Positions 1-14,200 are shown, numbered from the stretch's first letter. The stretch: 64,000 bases of DNA from Micropterus salmoides (GCF_014851395.1 NW_024040707.1:7786187-7850186); one strand, 5' to 3'. The notes: generated by a model from the sequence alone, not told the origin. Made by a program: numbers and translations.

Positions 1-1164
1 ACAAAAATGTTTACGTCATGTCTTTTTTATTTAATCCTTGCAATCCTCACAGTTCATTGACACCAGTAGGTATTACCTGGCTATAAAGGGCATACCTATA
101 AAGGGAACCAGTGCCTTAGTGATTTATAACCCTCCGTTAAACCCACCCTTTATGTACATAGGGTTAAGGATATGATAGTGTAAATTATGTTTCAAAGACT
201 TTTATATCTTGCCAAATGCAGAGGAGTGGGACGTACACTGAATATATTTTATTATGTGGCAATGAAAAAAATACAAAGGTCAACAGTGGGGATGCTACTG
301 AGTTTCGGCCATGTGCTCCAAATGCAGCTAAACCAGTGTGGCTCAGCATAGTGACAGCCCAGCTAGCTGTTCCAGATGTGCGGACAGTGGGGCAGCTGCT
401 CCCGCTGAACCCACTCCAGGCTAGAACCCCCAATGCCCCGTCTCACTGCGCATTGCCTCCTATAATGGATGCACATGGTGCCCCGGGCCTGTAGCCACGG
501 CAACCATCTCCTAAGTGGGCCGCAGAGGTCCCCGATGTGCTTGTGAGTTGACCCTCATTCACACCACGGGGAGCGGAGAAGCTAAGTAGATAATGACTCA
601 CAACACAGCTACTGTGACAAGAGGCGACGCACCATTAAAACCTTGTCAGGAGACTATAAAACTGCAGTAAAACATCGCTGATTAACTCAAACAAAAACGC
701 AGTCTATGGTTGTTCTTAATGCTTGATTAGGAATGAAGAGCAACAACACAATAAGTTCATAACTTGCCAAGTCAGATTGAAGTTACAAGTGCCTGTTAGT
801 GTGCAGGATTAGTCTGGGATCATTATTGTGACATGGAACAGTGCAGTTAAGCAGCGGTGTAAAAACATAATAAACACAAAAATTGTGCTGAGCAAGCTGC
901 AGCTCCGGTGGTTTCTGGCTGGTGACATGCTGACGGGGCGTCCAGAGGAACGGCTGAGGTGCCGTTTACTGGCCCAAAATTGCAGAACACCTCTGTTTCT
1001 TTTTAATTCAGGAACATCTTAACTAGTTTCGCATGGTGCTAGGTTAAAGCCTTTTGAAATGTAACGTAAAATAACATTTTACTAAATTTTATGTGGTGGG
1101 TGAACTATGATTTTTAGAGGTTCTACAAGCATCATCCTAAAGAAAATGTTTCCATTATTCCAGT

Positions 1165-1390
1165 AAGCAGAAGTGGAAAAAAGTATTCAGATCATTTACT
1201 TAAGTAAAAGTACATATTAGCAAAAAGTACTTGAAGTTTCAAAAGTAAAACTACTTACAGAACAATGGCCTCTGTGAGTTTTATACTATTACGTAAAAGT
1301 TATTATTGAGGAATGAATGTGTAGATGGAGTGTGTACCCTCTCTTTAGATGGATGGAATGTATTTTACTATTTTATATACTGTTGAGCAG
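1165..1390. repeat. Dispersed AAGTA-rich teleost repeat
   Basis: The stretch is dominated by AAGTA and its relatives (ACTTAAGTAAAAGTAC, AAAAAGTACTTGAAG). The same vocabulary recurs at 25630, 28290, 28880 and 42220 in this window, which marks it as one interspersed family. Edges are approximate and no terminal repeat or target duplication was found. Confidence 0.6.
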
Positions 1391-1392
1391 TT

Positions 1393-2062
1393 TAATCAAT
1401 CAATCAATCAATAAATCAACATTTATTTATGTAGCACTTTACAGCAACCAGCAAACAACACAGCATTCAATAAAAGACAAGAAAAAAACATGAAGCCTAG
1501 AAAACAGTAAGCCAGATAAAGTTACCTAAAATCATCAGAAGAAGAGGGAAGTTGTTGCACCACTTCTGTGTATTAAAAGCCATTCTAAATAAATAAGTTT
1601 TAAGTTTTATAGTGTGAATTTCAGGGGGAAGCTTGTTCCAGAGTTTTGGGGCAGCAACAGCGAAGGCCCGATCGCCCCACTGTTTGTACCTCGACCTCGG
1701 GACTTCTAAAGCCCGTTGACCAGAAGACTTCCGCCCACCCAAAGTTAAAAGCTCAGACAAATACTCCGGTTAGGCGGAAGCCGGCTAGGCCATTTAAGGC
1801 TTTGAAAACACAGCATAAAATCTTGAAATCGATTCTAAAACACACCGAAAGCCAGTGTAGTGTAAATAGAACGGGAGTGATGTGTGCACTTCTAGATGTA
1901 TTTGTTAAAAAGCGAGCAGGAGCATTTTGTAGAAAACGCGAGATGGATGTTTGACATAGACCAACATAAAGAGCATTGCAATAATCTAGCCTTGAACTAA
2001 TAAAGGCCTTTTCTAGATTGTGCCTATTAAGAAAAGGTTTAACTTTAGACAGGAGACAAGTT
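1393..2062 (-). mobile_element. LINE relic, C-terminal reverse transcriptase region (L2/CR1/Rex1-like)
   Basis: Read on the minus strand, 2062 to about 1760 gives a broken frame with LEKAFISSRLDYCNALY and HITPVLFTLHWL, and 1760 to 1497 continues with GDRAFAVAAPKLWNKLPPEI and LKTYLF. These are the hallmark C-terminal motifs of L2/CR1/Rex1-type non-LTR retrotransposons. At least one stop or frame change near 1755 separates the two parts. The 3' end is a tail with ATTTATTTATGT-type sequence and a short (CAAT)n microsatellite at about 1394-1415, as expected for a LINE 3' terminus. It is 5'-truncated and inactive. Clade assignment is from motif memory only. Confidence 0.8.
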
Positions 2063-2580
2063 TAACTGTAACTATGCATCATATATGCATCATATATTCT
2101 GGTCTCAGCTGCAGAGCAGACTAGACGCTAGCTTCAAGTCATCCTCAGCAATCAGCGAACTGTTTGTTATCAATCAGTTTTTTGCTCTTTCCTACACTAT
2201 TCAATATCTTCAGTCTCTTTCTGCTCTTCTTTGACTCTTGATTCAAAACCTACCTCAGAAGGTTTCATTAGTGTGGAAAATATGGGAGACTAGAGAGGAG
2301 AAGAAGTTGGCGGCGGAGGAGGGGAATCAATGCGTTGGAGACAGGGCGGCCCTGTCTGTCTGAGGGCCCCATTGTGACAAAGCTACTTCCTGTCTGGAGA
2401 AATGGCAGCATTTTGTTATAATATTGACTGCTTTAGTGTCCTAATTGAGGCTGGATTGCAGGGCTGAATGCCTGATCAGAGGGGGGTGGGATCCCTGAGC
2501 ACATTCCCTTCAGCTACGTTGAACAGCAGCTTGGTTATTCTTAGCTGCATGGCTCCTAATGCCCCCTGCCCTTCCTAGCT

Positions 2581-2621
2581 CTTCTCCTCCTCCTCCTCCA
2601 CCTCTTCCTGCTCCTCCTCCT
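2581..2621. repeat. Polypyrimidine CTCCTC-rich tract
   Basis: About 40 bases of almost pure pyrimidine on the plus strand with repeated CTC/CTT trinucleotides. Simple sequence; no function can be assigned. Confidence 0.7.
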
Positions 2622-2974
2622 TCAGACCACAACATGAACTAATGCAGGTCTGGAAGGCACGCCTGGGTATGCAATACAAGCACTTAAACAAAAATTCTAC
2701 CCAGTACATTTTGCAGCACTAGTTAGTCACTCAATAATATCTTACCTTCCCACACACGACTGTTCTCTAAACCTCTTCCCCAAACAGCAATTGTCCAATC
2801 ATAGCTAGGCACAACAGGATTGTGAAGCTTCAGATTTCTCAAAATGCTGAAGAGGAGTGAATAGTGCTGCAGTAAGAGCAAAACTCGACATTAAACCGTG
2901 TTTGTCTGAAATTATAACTAACTAACAACATTATTCCCATGGCGCACATCATTAACTATGTTTAAATGCAGGGT

Positions 2975-3016
2975 ACTAATTAACAATTCCTGTTAACTAA
3001 TTAACAATTCCTGTTA
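2975..3016. repeat. Two perfect 21-bp tandem units
   Basis: A 21-base unit beginning ACTAATTAACAATTCC occurs twice back to back without a mismatch (2975-2995 and 2996-3016). The identity indicates a recent small tandem duplication. Confidence 0.9.
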
Positions 3017-4394
3017 ACAACTAGCACATCCACTGTGTAGTGTTTCCCCACCTTGTGGAGGCCTGTCTTGGTTGCTACTATAGGCTTTTAGCACAATTTC
3101 ATGTAGCCACCACATGCATATTTAAATATTTTTTACAGGATTCTTGTATTAGTACGAGTCAGCCTGGAAACTCTAAAGAGTCAAAAAAAAATTTCAAGTA
3201 ACTCATGATGCTAACGTTAATTAGCTAGCTAGCTATAGCTGATTAAAATCTGTTACGACAGTCGTAATTTCAGCCACCAAAAACGATGGTTGCTTGCAAG
3301 AAATTAGAAGCTTTTACCTCAGTCTGAAATCAACAATCTCTTGCTAAGGATTTCTACTGGTAAACCTGCCACTACACAGAAAGCTTGACAGGTAAGGCAA
3401 CAATAAATTAGGTGGGAGGGCTTAGCGAACAGCCACTTACTACCCATTCAGAAGGTAAACATCCCTAACCTTATGACCTCCAAAGACATTTTTGCACTCA
3501 TCCAGTTGGCGCCACATTTAAATCACCATCTTAATAATTTAAGAATTACACTGCCCCATAATCAGTTGTAACCCAATCCTAATGCATTCAAGGTGCAGAG
3601 GGAGTTCAAATGTCTCCAGTAATACGCTTCCCCAACAGCCCTGACTATTGTTTCATAAGCCTACAATTTATTTCCCCTTGAAAGCATAGGTGTGTTCCTC
3701 ATACTTAAACAGGCCTGCTGTCTGTTCTGAATGAGGAGAGAACTCAGCAGCACTAAAAACACTGCTCACATTTCTATATATTCATATATTCACTATAGTG
3801 AGTGTGTCGCTGTCGCTGCATTCACCTCAAACCCTCTTCAACAACACACATTAGCACTAATAGCTTCACAGAAGTGACATGTCTGCTTCAGCCATTATTA
3901 CATATTTATGCTTTGATTACAACATGCTGGAGGCTAGAGCATCAAACCATCAGGGAATGCATAGATAGCTGTATGTACTGGATGCGTGGTATCCATCACA
4001 GGGTTAATGTCTCAGGACAGGTGCTCACATCAGTTATGTCAGTATTTATATATTAAGGCCTGGTCTGTTTTCTACAAGTGGAGGTTAGTGCTCACTCCCC
4101 CCCTTTCTGATTGCCTACTGTGCCAAATATGTGTGTGAAGCCAAACAGCTGAGTGACAGCCATTCACTAAACCTTGTTTCTAAGACAACATTGGTCTACC
4201 CTGGCAGATAGATGACACTCTCAGCCCACCCACTCATTCAGTGGACTCAATACAGGGACCACCAAACCATTTCCTCACAGGGGCCTCTGTGAGGAAATGT
4301 GTCTGATCTCTGCCAGACTCTGTAAAGACACTGTCTGGTGTTTGGTTCAGTAGAGGACAGGACCTTCAACCCTTTGGGGTCACATGGTATCATA

Positions 4395-5105
4395 TTAGTG
4401 TTGAGACAATTAATTAGTACATGAATCTAAAGAACTAAATTTGAGTAACTGAAAAATATATAAATATATGGTCAGCTGTTTGGTCTATAAAATGTCAGAA
4501 AATAGTAAAACAATATTTTTTTTGTCTGACTAGCAGTTTAAAATACATTTAGTTCACACTCACATAAAACATAGGAAAGCAGCAAATCATCACGACTGAG
4601 AAGCAAATTTGGCATTTCGTTTGAAAAATGACTTGATCAAAACAGATGCTGTTAAATGGACTAATAAATTGATCAGATAATAATTTTATTAAATATCATA
4701 AATATAAGACCTTTTCAAATTTGGACTGTTGGTGCAGGCAAAATAAGGCAATTGATAGTTTAAAAAATTTTTTTTTTACATTTTCTAGATTAAAAAACGA
4801 ATCATTTAATCTATCAAATATCAGCAAATAGTGAAAAATGCCCATCACAAGGAAGAGCGAGTGATAAAGACTTAGTATGGCATGTTTTGTCTGACCAACT
4901 GTCTAAAACCCAAAGATATTGAGTTAACTATCATAAAACACAAAGACAACCAGAAAATATTCACATTTGAGAAGCGGGGACCAGTGGATCTTTTTCCATT
5001 TTTGCTGATGAATTTTCTGTAGGTTAACTAATCAGTTAATAGAATAAATGTTTTAGCTTTATAAATTGAAATGAATTTAAAAATAATCAAGAGGTTAATC
5101 AAAAA
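4395..5105. repeat. Dispersed 'TTAATC / TGTTTTGTCTGAC' teleost repeat
   Basis: Contains the recurring phrases GTTTGGTCTATAAAATGTC, TGTTTTGTCTGACCAAC, AAATATTCACATTTGAGAAG and GATTAATC-like ends. The same phrases occur at 16270, 22690, 26860, 48020 and 63070. Two partly diverged copies seem to be joined here (about 4430-4720 and 4780-5100). Edges are approximate. Confidence 0.65.
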
Positions 5106-7170
5106 CAAACAAACAAACTGAAAAACAGAAAAAACAGAGCCCATAAATGAAATATGGAGAGATAAAACAGGCAGAATTCTTTCACCATTTAATCAGACAA
5201 AAATAACATTTGTATTACTTCCCTCACTCTCTGAATACTAGAGCGTGTGCCCATTGTTGAGCCATCTAAGTCTGCCAGGATGAAAGCCAAACCCCACACT
5301 GCCCTGAGGGCTCTCAGTGAAGCAATGTCTAAATAGACAGTGATTGGTCTAACTGCCACCTGACCGAGCTTGTCTTCATAGAGGAGATCTAAAAATCTAG
5401 GTCTATTTTAGCAGAAGGGCATATGTGTACCCTCTCTGAAAATAATGAAAGGCCTCGTAAATCACTGACAAGGACAGAAACTCATGCAGGCCAAGAACAG
5501 GACAGCTATGTCTGCAGGAAAAGTTATAAAGACACACAGAAGAACTACATTTATATGAGACTCAGGCTTTCTGAAGCGACTGCTAACCACAAATGCATTA
5601 AATAGAATAATGCAGCAGTGTTAAAATTAAATCTATCAAACTAATTCTCCACAGTTTTGTTTTTGCATGAGAGGAGAAGCCTCTGAAATGTAAATTAGAT
5701 TAGACAGAGTGCCTCAAAATAGATATGTGTGTGCATTCTTCATATTATCAGCAGCAATTCTCCAGCATTTTAGACGCTCATGCGTTACACTTGTTCAGCT
5801 TCCACTCTAAGTTCAGTTTAGAACAGCAGACCGCCACTGTGATTGTTAGAAAGGTTCAGATGTTGTGTTATTGTTGCCTTATGTATCTGATAATATTCTA
5901 TTGGTGATTTCTTTGTTTTATGGTCTTTATGGGATGATGAAACTTGCTCACTTTTAACCAGGGTAGATCACCATGGAGCCAGTTAACTTCACGGTAACAA
6001 ATTAAATAGTCAGCAGTCCGACTACTGACCAATCAGATCACTGAAAAACCCATCCCATGGAATCCTGCCTGGGACAAAATGAGTGAACTTGCAATAAAGT
6101 GATGCAGTGCAATAGAGACATATTTTATTTATATGTAGATCTTTTAACGGATCTTCTACCAAATGAAGGAATAGTTCCCCATACTAACAACCCAGTGAAT
6201 ATTTTATTCCATCGCTGCAGCTGAGAATAACATGAAGACTTTGTGATGATAATTAGAAGTTGTTCCTTTTATTAAGAGAAACAATCCACACACAGCTGAT
6301 TAGCTCCCAGGAAATTAAAAATTCATACAGATAGACCTCATAAAGCATTCTCTTTGTTTCTCCTCTTTTCTCTCCTCTCTGCTTGGGCAGCAGAAATGGT
6401 TTTGCATTGTTTAAATATTTAAGTTTATAACATATTCATAAATAATAATAAAAAATACTCACTATTAGCCTTACTTTTAATATCTAAATGTTATTCTTTA
6501 TCTTTTCAAGTAGTGTGATTATACTGTTTATATATCACTTTGCTCTAAATCACTTTTACCTGATGCAATAACCATATTTCTCTGAGTATCACTGTTAATG
6601 TTCTCCAGTTGTGATTCTGTTGATGTTGCATGTAATTAACAGTCTTTTTCACATGAACGTACTCAGAGCTGAGAGAGTTAACTGAGCCAGCTGATAACCA
6701 GCTTGCGGATACCGTCATCCAGTATTATCAATGAGTCCAGGTAACCTGAAGAGTTAAACTTGGGGAACGGAGTGTGAAATTGTTGGGCTGCGTGTCGTCT
6801 ATGTAAGGAGTTTCTCAGAGCTTGAGCTTGAAGGCTGCCAGAAATGTACAGTATCTGAATGTGGAGGCCAGATGTGCTTACTGTAACGCCAGGCCACCAT
6901 CAGAACATCTCTTATCCACAGATTTGTTGGGACTGGAAAGAACAGGATGGAAAAATATAAAAAGAAATTGAAAGAGGGGCGAGAGAGGTAAAGGAGTCTG
7001 ACTGCAGACAAAGGGGGAACTTGAGTCTGTCAGACAATACATATTCGTCTCTCCTGACGGCGCAAGGCCTCTCCAAAATCAACACTCCTGATGTTTCTTC
7101 TAGCTGAAGGAGATATCTAGTCTGACGGGTTGAGTGCTGCACCGTAGATGACAAGTCAGCCTGCTGTGGG

Positions 7171-8928
7171 CATGGGCGTAAATCTCAGCTAACAGCAGGG
7201 GGGACAATAAAAATTTCTCAAGAGTAATTTTTGAGGGGGACACAAATAATACAGCCAAAATTGAACTTGTATAGGATATGTGTACACAGACAGAAGTCTT
7301 ACTAGTCTGGCCAACAACACTAATTAATAGTTGTTCAAGTGAGACTGAAGTTCATAGATTCACCACACGGCCATTTTATCCTAAATAACTAACTCTAGGC
7401 TACATAGTAATTTAGGTTTCTTCTGGGATAGAGGATGTCTCAAAACCCAACACAACAGTAGATCTACGGTATCAGCCTAATATCGGTTCACACACAGGAT
7501 TATTGCTGTAGTAAGAGATGCACAGATTACAGTTTTCCTGGCTGATTCCAGTTACTGATTTTTTAAAAGGTCTAACCTGCCGATTGTAATTTGGGCCGAT
7601 TCCGATGTTATTTCTTTCTAAGATCTGTAACTGACAGCATACATAAACATTATTGTACCTATTTATTGGAAAAATCTATTTTTATTAGGATCCCCATCAG
7701 CACCAGTATAAATGTTAGCTATTCTCACTGGGGTCCATTCAATTGTATAGTCATAATGAAACATTGATTATAAAATAACATTAGCATTTTCACTGGAAGG
7801 AGCTGAAAATAAATTGCACACCATTTTAATTCTACTTAATTCTCCAATTTATTTTTGTGTTTAATCACAAACTACAGTAATCTGCTCACCTTGCTTTTCC
7901 CCTCAGACACAGAAGCACACACCTACCCTGTCTGTCTGCTCTGACTTTATTTGTCAGCAGTTTTATTTAAAAGAACTCCAGTTTCATACTTTTAATCCGC
8001 GATTCTGTTTTCACAGCAGCAGATGAGCCGCGTGTGGAGGAGGCTTGTTTTTAATTACCGACAGAGACCACCGTGATCTGAGTGACATCGACACCAACAG
8101 CTGTGTTCACTGTTGCTTTACCTGCTCCCTGCTTTACAATATCCACAGCGTCTCTTTCTGTGTGTTTCTCTGCAGACGTAGTGAGCGTTGCATGTTCTTC
8201 ACTCTCGTGAATAACTTCCACACACCTAAGACGTGTTTTCGCCTGTGTGTGTGTGTGACATGAGCTTACTGTCTGTGCACACATGTGAAACACGTTACGT
8301 TCAATGTGACCGGCAGAAAATTGGATATTTGACAGTTCTCACCGGTCACCGGTCAGAGCCGAGTAGACGAAAATAAACGGCCTATTTAAGTCCCCAGCTG
8401 ATCAATATGCGTATCTCTAGCTGCAGAAGATGAGTTCCAGTCCAATAAGCTGTTAAACAAGCTACCAAATAAGCTAGGTAATGTTTTAATAACAGAGTGG
8501 GCTCATGGAAAAATAATCGGTTATCATAACTTTTTGTCATGATTAGTTTATTAATGACTCCGCATCAGCTGTATTAAAGACAAAACAATTAGTTCATCCA
8601 ATGCTTCAAGTGCATAAAACAGCCCTGCCAGCCTGCTTAACATTACTGGAGCTCCATAACTACGGATTTCAACTGATTTTCTGCCACCGGACACCTGTCA
8701 GAGGGTGAGAGGGAAAGCAGGCAGTGGACCAAACCACTGTGAGGCAAGAGAGGGGGGACTCAAAACGATTCTACCTATCTACACACTTTTATTGCCCTGT
8801 TTGCATTTGTATTGTTTTATTCTAAGTTTATATTGTTATATTACTTGATGTATTTTAAGGGGGGGGGGGGCTCAGATAGGAGGGGACCTAACCCCTCCCT
8901 CCCCCCAACCCCGTGATTTCCGTCTATG
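7171..8928. mobile_element. hAT-type non-autonomous DNA transposon with 8-bp TSD
   Basis: The octamer GCTGTGGG is found immediately before (7163-7170) and immediately after (8929-8936) this 1758-bp segment. The left end reads CATGGGCGTAAATC and the right end, reverse complemented, reads CATAGACGGAAATC, giving imperfect terminal inverted repeats that match at 11 of 14 positions. An 8-bp duplication is the signature of hAT superfamily insertion. The interior has no long frame and no recognisable transposase, so it is non-autonomous or decayed; it also appears to hold an older nested repeat near 7505-7640 (GATGCACAGATTACAG phrase) and a G10 run near 8860. It lies in the presumed ACAP3 intron. 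Confidence 0.72.
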
Positions 8929-10536
8929 GCTGTGGGTGAACTTTTGCCTGTCTACTCCCTAGCCTCCTCCTCCTCTTTGCCCCTACCACACCCCTGCCAA
9001 GTCTCCCTCCTACATGGCTCATGTGATGGCTGTGTGTTGCTTCTCTGTACACCGCACATAAATCCTGAAGGAATGAGCTGCCCAAAGGCTTCATCCTCAG
9101 AAAGCAGCCCAAAAACACATTTGGTTTGCCTTATCCAATGAAGCCACAAACATAAGCAATATTTGAAATAAATATATCAAGTGTTTAAACTAAAGGCTCA
9201 ACAAATGCGTTTTTGAAGGCCAACACTAATACCAAAAGGACAGATTGATTAATGCCACTTCTAAGTATATTTATATAAGACCATTCCTACACCAAAAATG
9301 ACAAACGATTAGTGCCTCCCCTATAAATTTCTGCCTTGAAATGACACTTACATATTCTAGAAATTTTAACTTCCCCAAGAGTAATTAAAAATACATTTTA
9401 TTGCTGGTTTTACTGACTGATTTTATGTAGCTGTGGTCAAAGAAGATCCTCAATCATATCGGAAGAGGACCACAAGACATGATCAAACCAAAAGAGTGCG
9501 TGAAATGGCGAATACTAATTAATATAAGGATGTGAACTCCTCTAGAGAGACAACTCTCTCACATTGTGTGACAGAGGAAAGACAGGTGAATCAGTTACAA
9601 CATCCACTTATTAAAAGTTTTTAAGTGTGATTTCAAAGTATAAAGTAATATTTCCAGATAATACACAGCTTTAAAAGTAGTAATGGACTAAAGTTTAAGA
9701 AGTCAAAACAGACCGATTTAAATTGTCAAAACTGATGCCGATACCCTGACTTTTATTTCCTAGTATGACCCAAATTACACTTGATCCTACATTTCAAATA
9801 ATGCAACTCAACAGAATTTGTTATCAAACTCCCAATGCAGTAAAGTATCCATGTCCAGATAACAATTTCATCATCACTACAACATCATCTGGGTTATTTT
9901 CTCAGACTTTACAAAGTTCTCAGAAAAGCTTCAGATGACATGTGTCCATCTCCATGTGTAAAATTGGTAGAATGCCAATGCCTGCATTAAAATAAATGAA
10001 AACATTGTGGAAGAACAACACATCTGTCTGTCTCAAACTGTAAGTCACACATTTAGACCCCTATGGAAGTACAGAAAGAAAAGCTTTCATATAATGAAGT
10101 ATTCTCTGTTACAAATCCTCCTCCTCCTGGATCAGGCAGTTGGTGTCTTGTTGGACCTTGAAAAACATGAGTGCATTTTTTTCAGACCCTCCCTTGGCGA
10201 GAGACATTAGTTCTGGCGCTGTCCAACGACCAACGGTTCACAGGAAGAAAAGAAGCCAGGCAGTCAATTCCTTGAGCTGGGGATAACATTCCCACTTAAT
10301 CTGAGCAGATGAATCCCATCTTCTAAATGTGCACATGAAGAGGATGTGAACAGGGGGACATTCTTCAGCAGAAACATTCAAATCAACCAAGACTTCTGCA
10401 GCCAAGCTTATTCCTTTGAATACTCCAGCTAGATCTGCTTACTGATACAGCTAAGGAAAAATTCAAATTTGGGTCTTCATTCGAATATGACTTTTAATTT
10501 CAAAATTAAACTATAAAATAGTTAATAGGGAATAGT

Positions 10537-10960
10537 GTGACATTTTGGGAAATGCACAGATTTGCTATCTTGCTGAGAGTTAAGTAGATTGACATACCAC
10601 TCTCATCGCTGTCTATTCAATATAAGGCTACAGCCAGCAGCCAGCTAGCTTAGCTTAGCATAAAGAATGTAAATAGGGGGAAAAGCTAGCTCTGTCTGAA
10701 GTTAATATACTCCACCTACCAGCACCTCTAAAGCTCACAAGTTCTTGTTCTTACACTACATTTTATGTTTAGATTAAACAAATGAGATATAATAAGAGAG
10801 CTTTAGATGTGCTGGTTGGCAGATTTTGTACAGAGCCAGGCTAGCTGTTTCCCCCTGTTCCAGTATTATTGCTAAGCTAAGGTAACCAGCTGTTGGCTGG
10901 AGTTTCATATTTAATCTTCTAATCAAACTCTCTGTAAGAAAGCAAATTATATTTATTTCA
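10537..10960. repeat. Dispersed 'GCTAGCTTAGCTTAGCATAAA' family repeat, near full length
   Basis: Starts with ACATTTTGGGAAATGCAC, passes through GAGAGTTAAGTAGATTGACA, CAGCCAGCTAGCTTAGCTTA and CACCTCTAAAGCTCAC, and ends near a GGAGTTTCATATTTAATCTT phrase. Related copies lie at 18490, 32630, 33900 and 54640. It is a frequent teleost interspersed repeat without coding capacity; its class was not determined. Confidence 0.7.
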
Positions 10961-10989
10961 TTTAATATGATGAAGACTAACAGCCATGA

Positions 10990-11500
10990 TAGCAGCTCTG
11001 TGATGTGAAGATCAGCTTTGTTTTAAGCTATACGCTAATATCAGCATGCTAACATGCTCATAATACCAACATGCAGATGTTAAGCAGGGATAATGTTTAC
11101 TATGTTTAAGATATAAGTTTAGTGTGTCAGCAAGCTAACATTTGCTAGTTAAAGTACAGCTGAGGTTGATGGGAATGTAATTAGATTTGCAGGTATTTGG
11201 TCATAAACCAAAGTACTGGACAATTAATTTGAAGATGGCACTGGCTATATAAAAGTCAGCAAATCACAAAAGTTATTACAATTCATCCTGAAGGAAAACA
11301 TAATTGCGTGGCAATCATTTCCATAATTGTTGTTCAGGAGATCACCAAAGTCAGTAGGATACATCCTCTGGACACAGTGAATGCCTATACAAAATGTCAC
11401 CGCAATGCATCTAATAGTTGTTTAGATATTTCAGTCTGGACCAAAGTAGTGGACTGACCAACCAACCAACAGACATTCCTAAAACCATGCTGCTAGCGTG
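10990..11500. repeat. Dispersed 'GCTAACATGCTAA / CCAAAGTCAGTAGGAT' family repeat
   Basis: Holds GCATGCTAACATGCTCA, TAAAGTACAGCTGAGG, GATCACCAAAGTCAGTAGGA and GAATGCCTATACAAAATG. The same series is found in this orientation at 35760 and reversed at 30780 and 37120. Non-coding interspersed repeat, approximate edges. Confidence 0.68.
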
Positions 11501-14029
11501 GCTAAAAAAGAATTGAGGCAATCCTTCACAGCCCACTGCACCTTATTCCTTGCCAAAAGTGAATGTACTAGCAGCTCTTTCACACCTCACTCACAACACA
11601 CACACATACAGTAGATACGGCTGCCAAACCCTGACTCCTGACCCCGCAGCAACCCTGTGAGTGACCAACCCCTGGGGAGCAAGCAGCTGCCCTACGCTCC
11701 AGTCTGATCGCACTACAGGCTCAGGCAGCACAGATGTAGAGACAAGAAGTGGGTTAGTCTGCCAAAAGAAAAAAACTGCCTCCCTCCGTTTGCTTCACAG
11801 CCACAGAATAATGTATCAGGGAGAAACAGCAACAGCTGAGGTTGCCTTTCCCGCTCTTTTTTTTTAAACCAAAGCAGTCAGCGCTGACAGATCTACCAAG
11901 AAAACATACAGACGGTTTTATCAACTGCATGACAAAGACATCCACATGATTTGGAATAATGTTACTCATCTTAACATGAGTCCAAAGATATCACTCAGTG
12001 ATAAAAAGGCCCTTTCAAGTACAAAATATGCAAGTGTAAGAAGTAATGCTGCTTTCTTTTTATTGAAGTCATCCACCGAGATTATTTTGAAATAACACTG
12101 AATAACACTGTTTCCATTTATAACTTGTCTGGCTCTGGGGTTTGTGCAGCAGACAAATGGCAAAATATCTGGATTATCTAATTTTAGCTCAGACAGATTG
12201 ATTTAAGGGTACATGACCCATGTAAAGTCAGAGTTATTAGCTAAATACTTTAGCAGAATCCGTTGTGCTTGCGTCAAAAGTATGGGCAGACGGGTGAAAG
12301 CACTCCACAATTATAAACTCTAATGTCCGTAATGTGGCAGAAAGTTTTTCTCCTGCTGCATCAGAGTTGGATCTGTGTGAGGGCTTTCTATCCTGTGTCA
12401 GCCTTTCCACTAATATTTCAAAGCTTTAACTACAGGTCAGCTGTGGAACAGACGTCTTCTGCACAATATCGCCTTTCATTCTGTCGTCAGACAGCTGGAT
12501 AGATTTCAATACTGAAGACATATGAAAATGTCTAAAAGCAACTTCACATTGTATTTATTGTGAGAATAAATATTGAGTGATATTGACCCTTGTTACCTTT
12601 ATAACAAGCATCTTTTCAGAGCATCTTGAGTTGTTTAGATTATTATTATTCAGTTCTTCCCTGAGGGATTTGATTAGTGGTGCACATTGGGTGTCACTCA
12701 GAGTTGGAAGACTTAACAGTGAGAGCAATAGGACCAAGACTGAGGCTTATCTAGGAATCAGTAGGGGGTCGTCCACACTGCCTCTGCCCTGCAAATTGTA
12801 CTAGGTGATCAAATGAGGTGTTTTAGGAAATTACTAGTCTTACTAAGAGTCTTTTCATTAAGTTAAAGTACATATTCATGACCTACTTTTAAAAATTTAC
12901 TTTAAAAAAGCATATTATATCATATTGATTTCAATCAAAGTAATCATTAAGAATAAAAACATGCTCGTTCTTCTCTGGTTTCAGCTTCTCAAATTGAAGC
13001 ATTTCTTGATTTTCTCCATTTCATATCATTGTAAATTAAATATCGTCTGGTTTTGTTAGTTGGATAAAACAATACATCTGAAGATGTCACTTTGTGTTCT
13101 GGGAAATTGTGATGGACTTTGTTCACTACTTTCTGACATTTCATATATTAAAATAATAATATAATAATAATAATCGTGAAAATATTCAGCACATTCATCT
13201 AAAATGAGATTAATTACAAGTTCCAGTCCTATTCTTAAAACAAACATCTAACCAGAGTTAGATTGCATTGTCACAGCTGTTTAAAATACAATCAGACCTT
13301 TAAGGACAAAGTCAAGCAATCTGGCTTCTGACAGCAGATTGATGAGCATGCTCTCTCTTAAAACTGTGAATTCACTTTTGCCCTGAAGGATATATTTAAT
13401 GTGATGTGTTCCTTCAGCAGTTTTCCACACACCATTTATGTTCCTAAAGGCCTCTGGAGCTTTGTGGTTAGAACTCTTTTAGCTACTAATACATCCCCAG
13501 TCTGTACTGAACTACAACCACAGCACAGGAGATTATAGAGATCAGTTAGCAGCAACTGGTGACACTCGGTCCACAAAGCTAAATCTACTGTGTATAATAG
13601 GACAGGATGAGGTAGATTGAGACAGAGGTTTCTGTTAAGTCAGTTTCAGCATCCAGTGAATTTTGAAGCAGCCATGTGTTGCTCCCCTCCTGAACTTCCT
13701 GCTGACAGCACAGTTCTTGGAAGCTGAACTGGAATGCAGCTGAGAAAAAGAGACAATGAATGGGAACGCGGCCAGCGAGTCCTGCGTGACCTTGAGTTGT
13801 GGTGGGTCAGCAGTGAAGTCATTCTGGAAATCCCATAAACAACAACTCCCACTTTGATATCAACACAGAAAGGAACAACAATCCTGCTTTCACTCTTTAA
13901 TGGATAAAACATCCGTGCTGGTGTGATGCAACGGTCTGTAACAACACGACTAAATATCACATTCAAATAAGGTATGTTTACTGTATTTTCACCATCTTGC
14001 CGTGTTATTAAGCTATGATTATCTAATTG

Positions 14030-14200
14030 GCAAAAGGACAGCTAAGGCTGATGGGAATGTCATTAGTTTTGGTGGTGGTGAAAAAATATCTCAATATTAC
14101 AATTCATCCTCTGGGGAACATTTATATCTGGTGTGTTTTTCAGCTGTCAAGACATTTCAGTAAAAACCTAAAATGTCAACCCAGTGTTTCCTACATATAG
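14030..14200. repeat. Partial copy of the same CATGCTAAC-type family
   Basis: The phrases CAGCTAAGGCTGATGGGAAT, ACAATTCATCCTCTGGGGAA and TAAAAACCTAAAATGTCAA match the middle of the family seen at 10990-11500. It is a truncated fragment. Confidence 0.55.
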
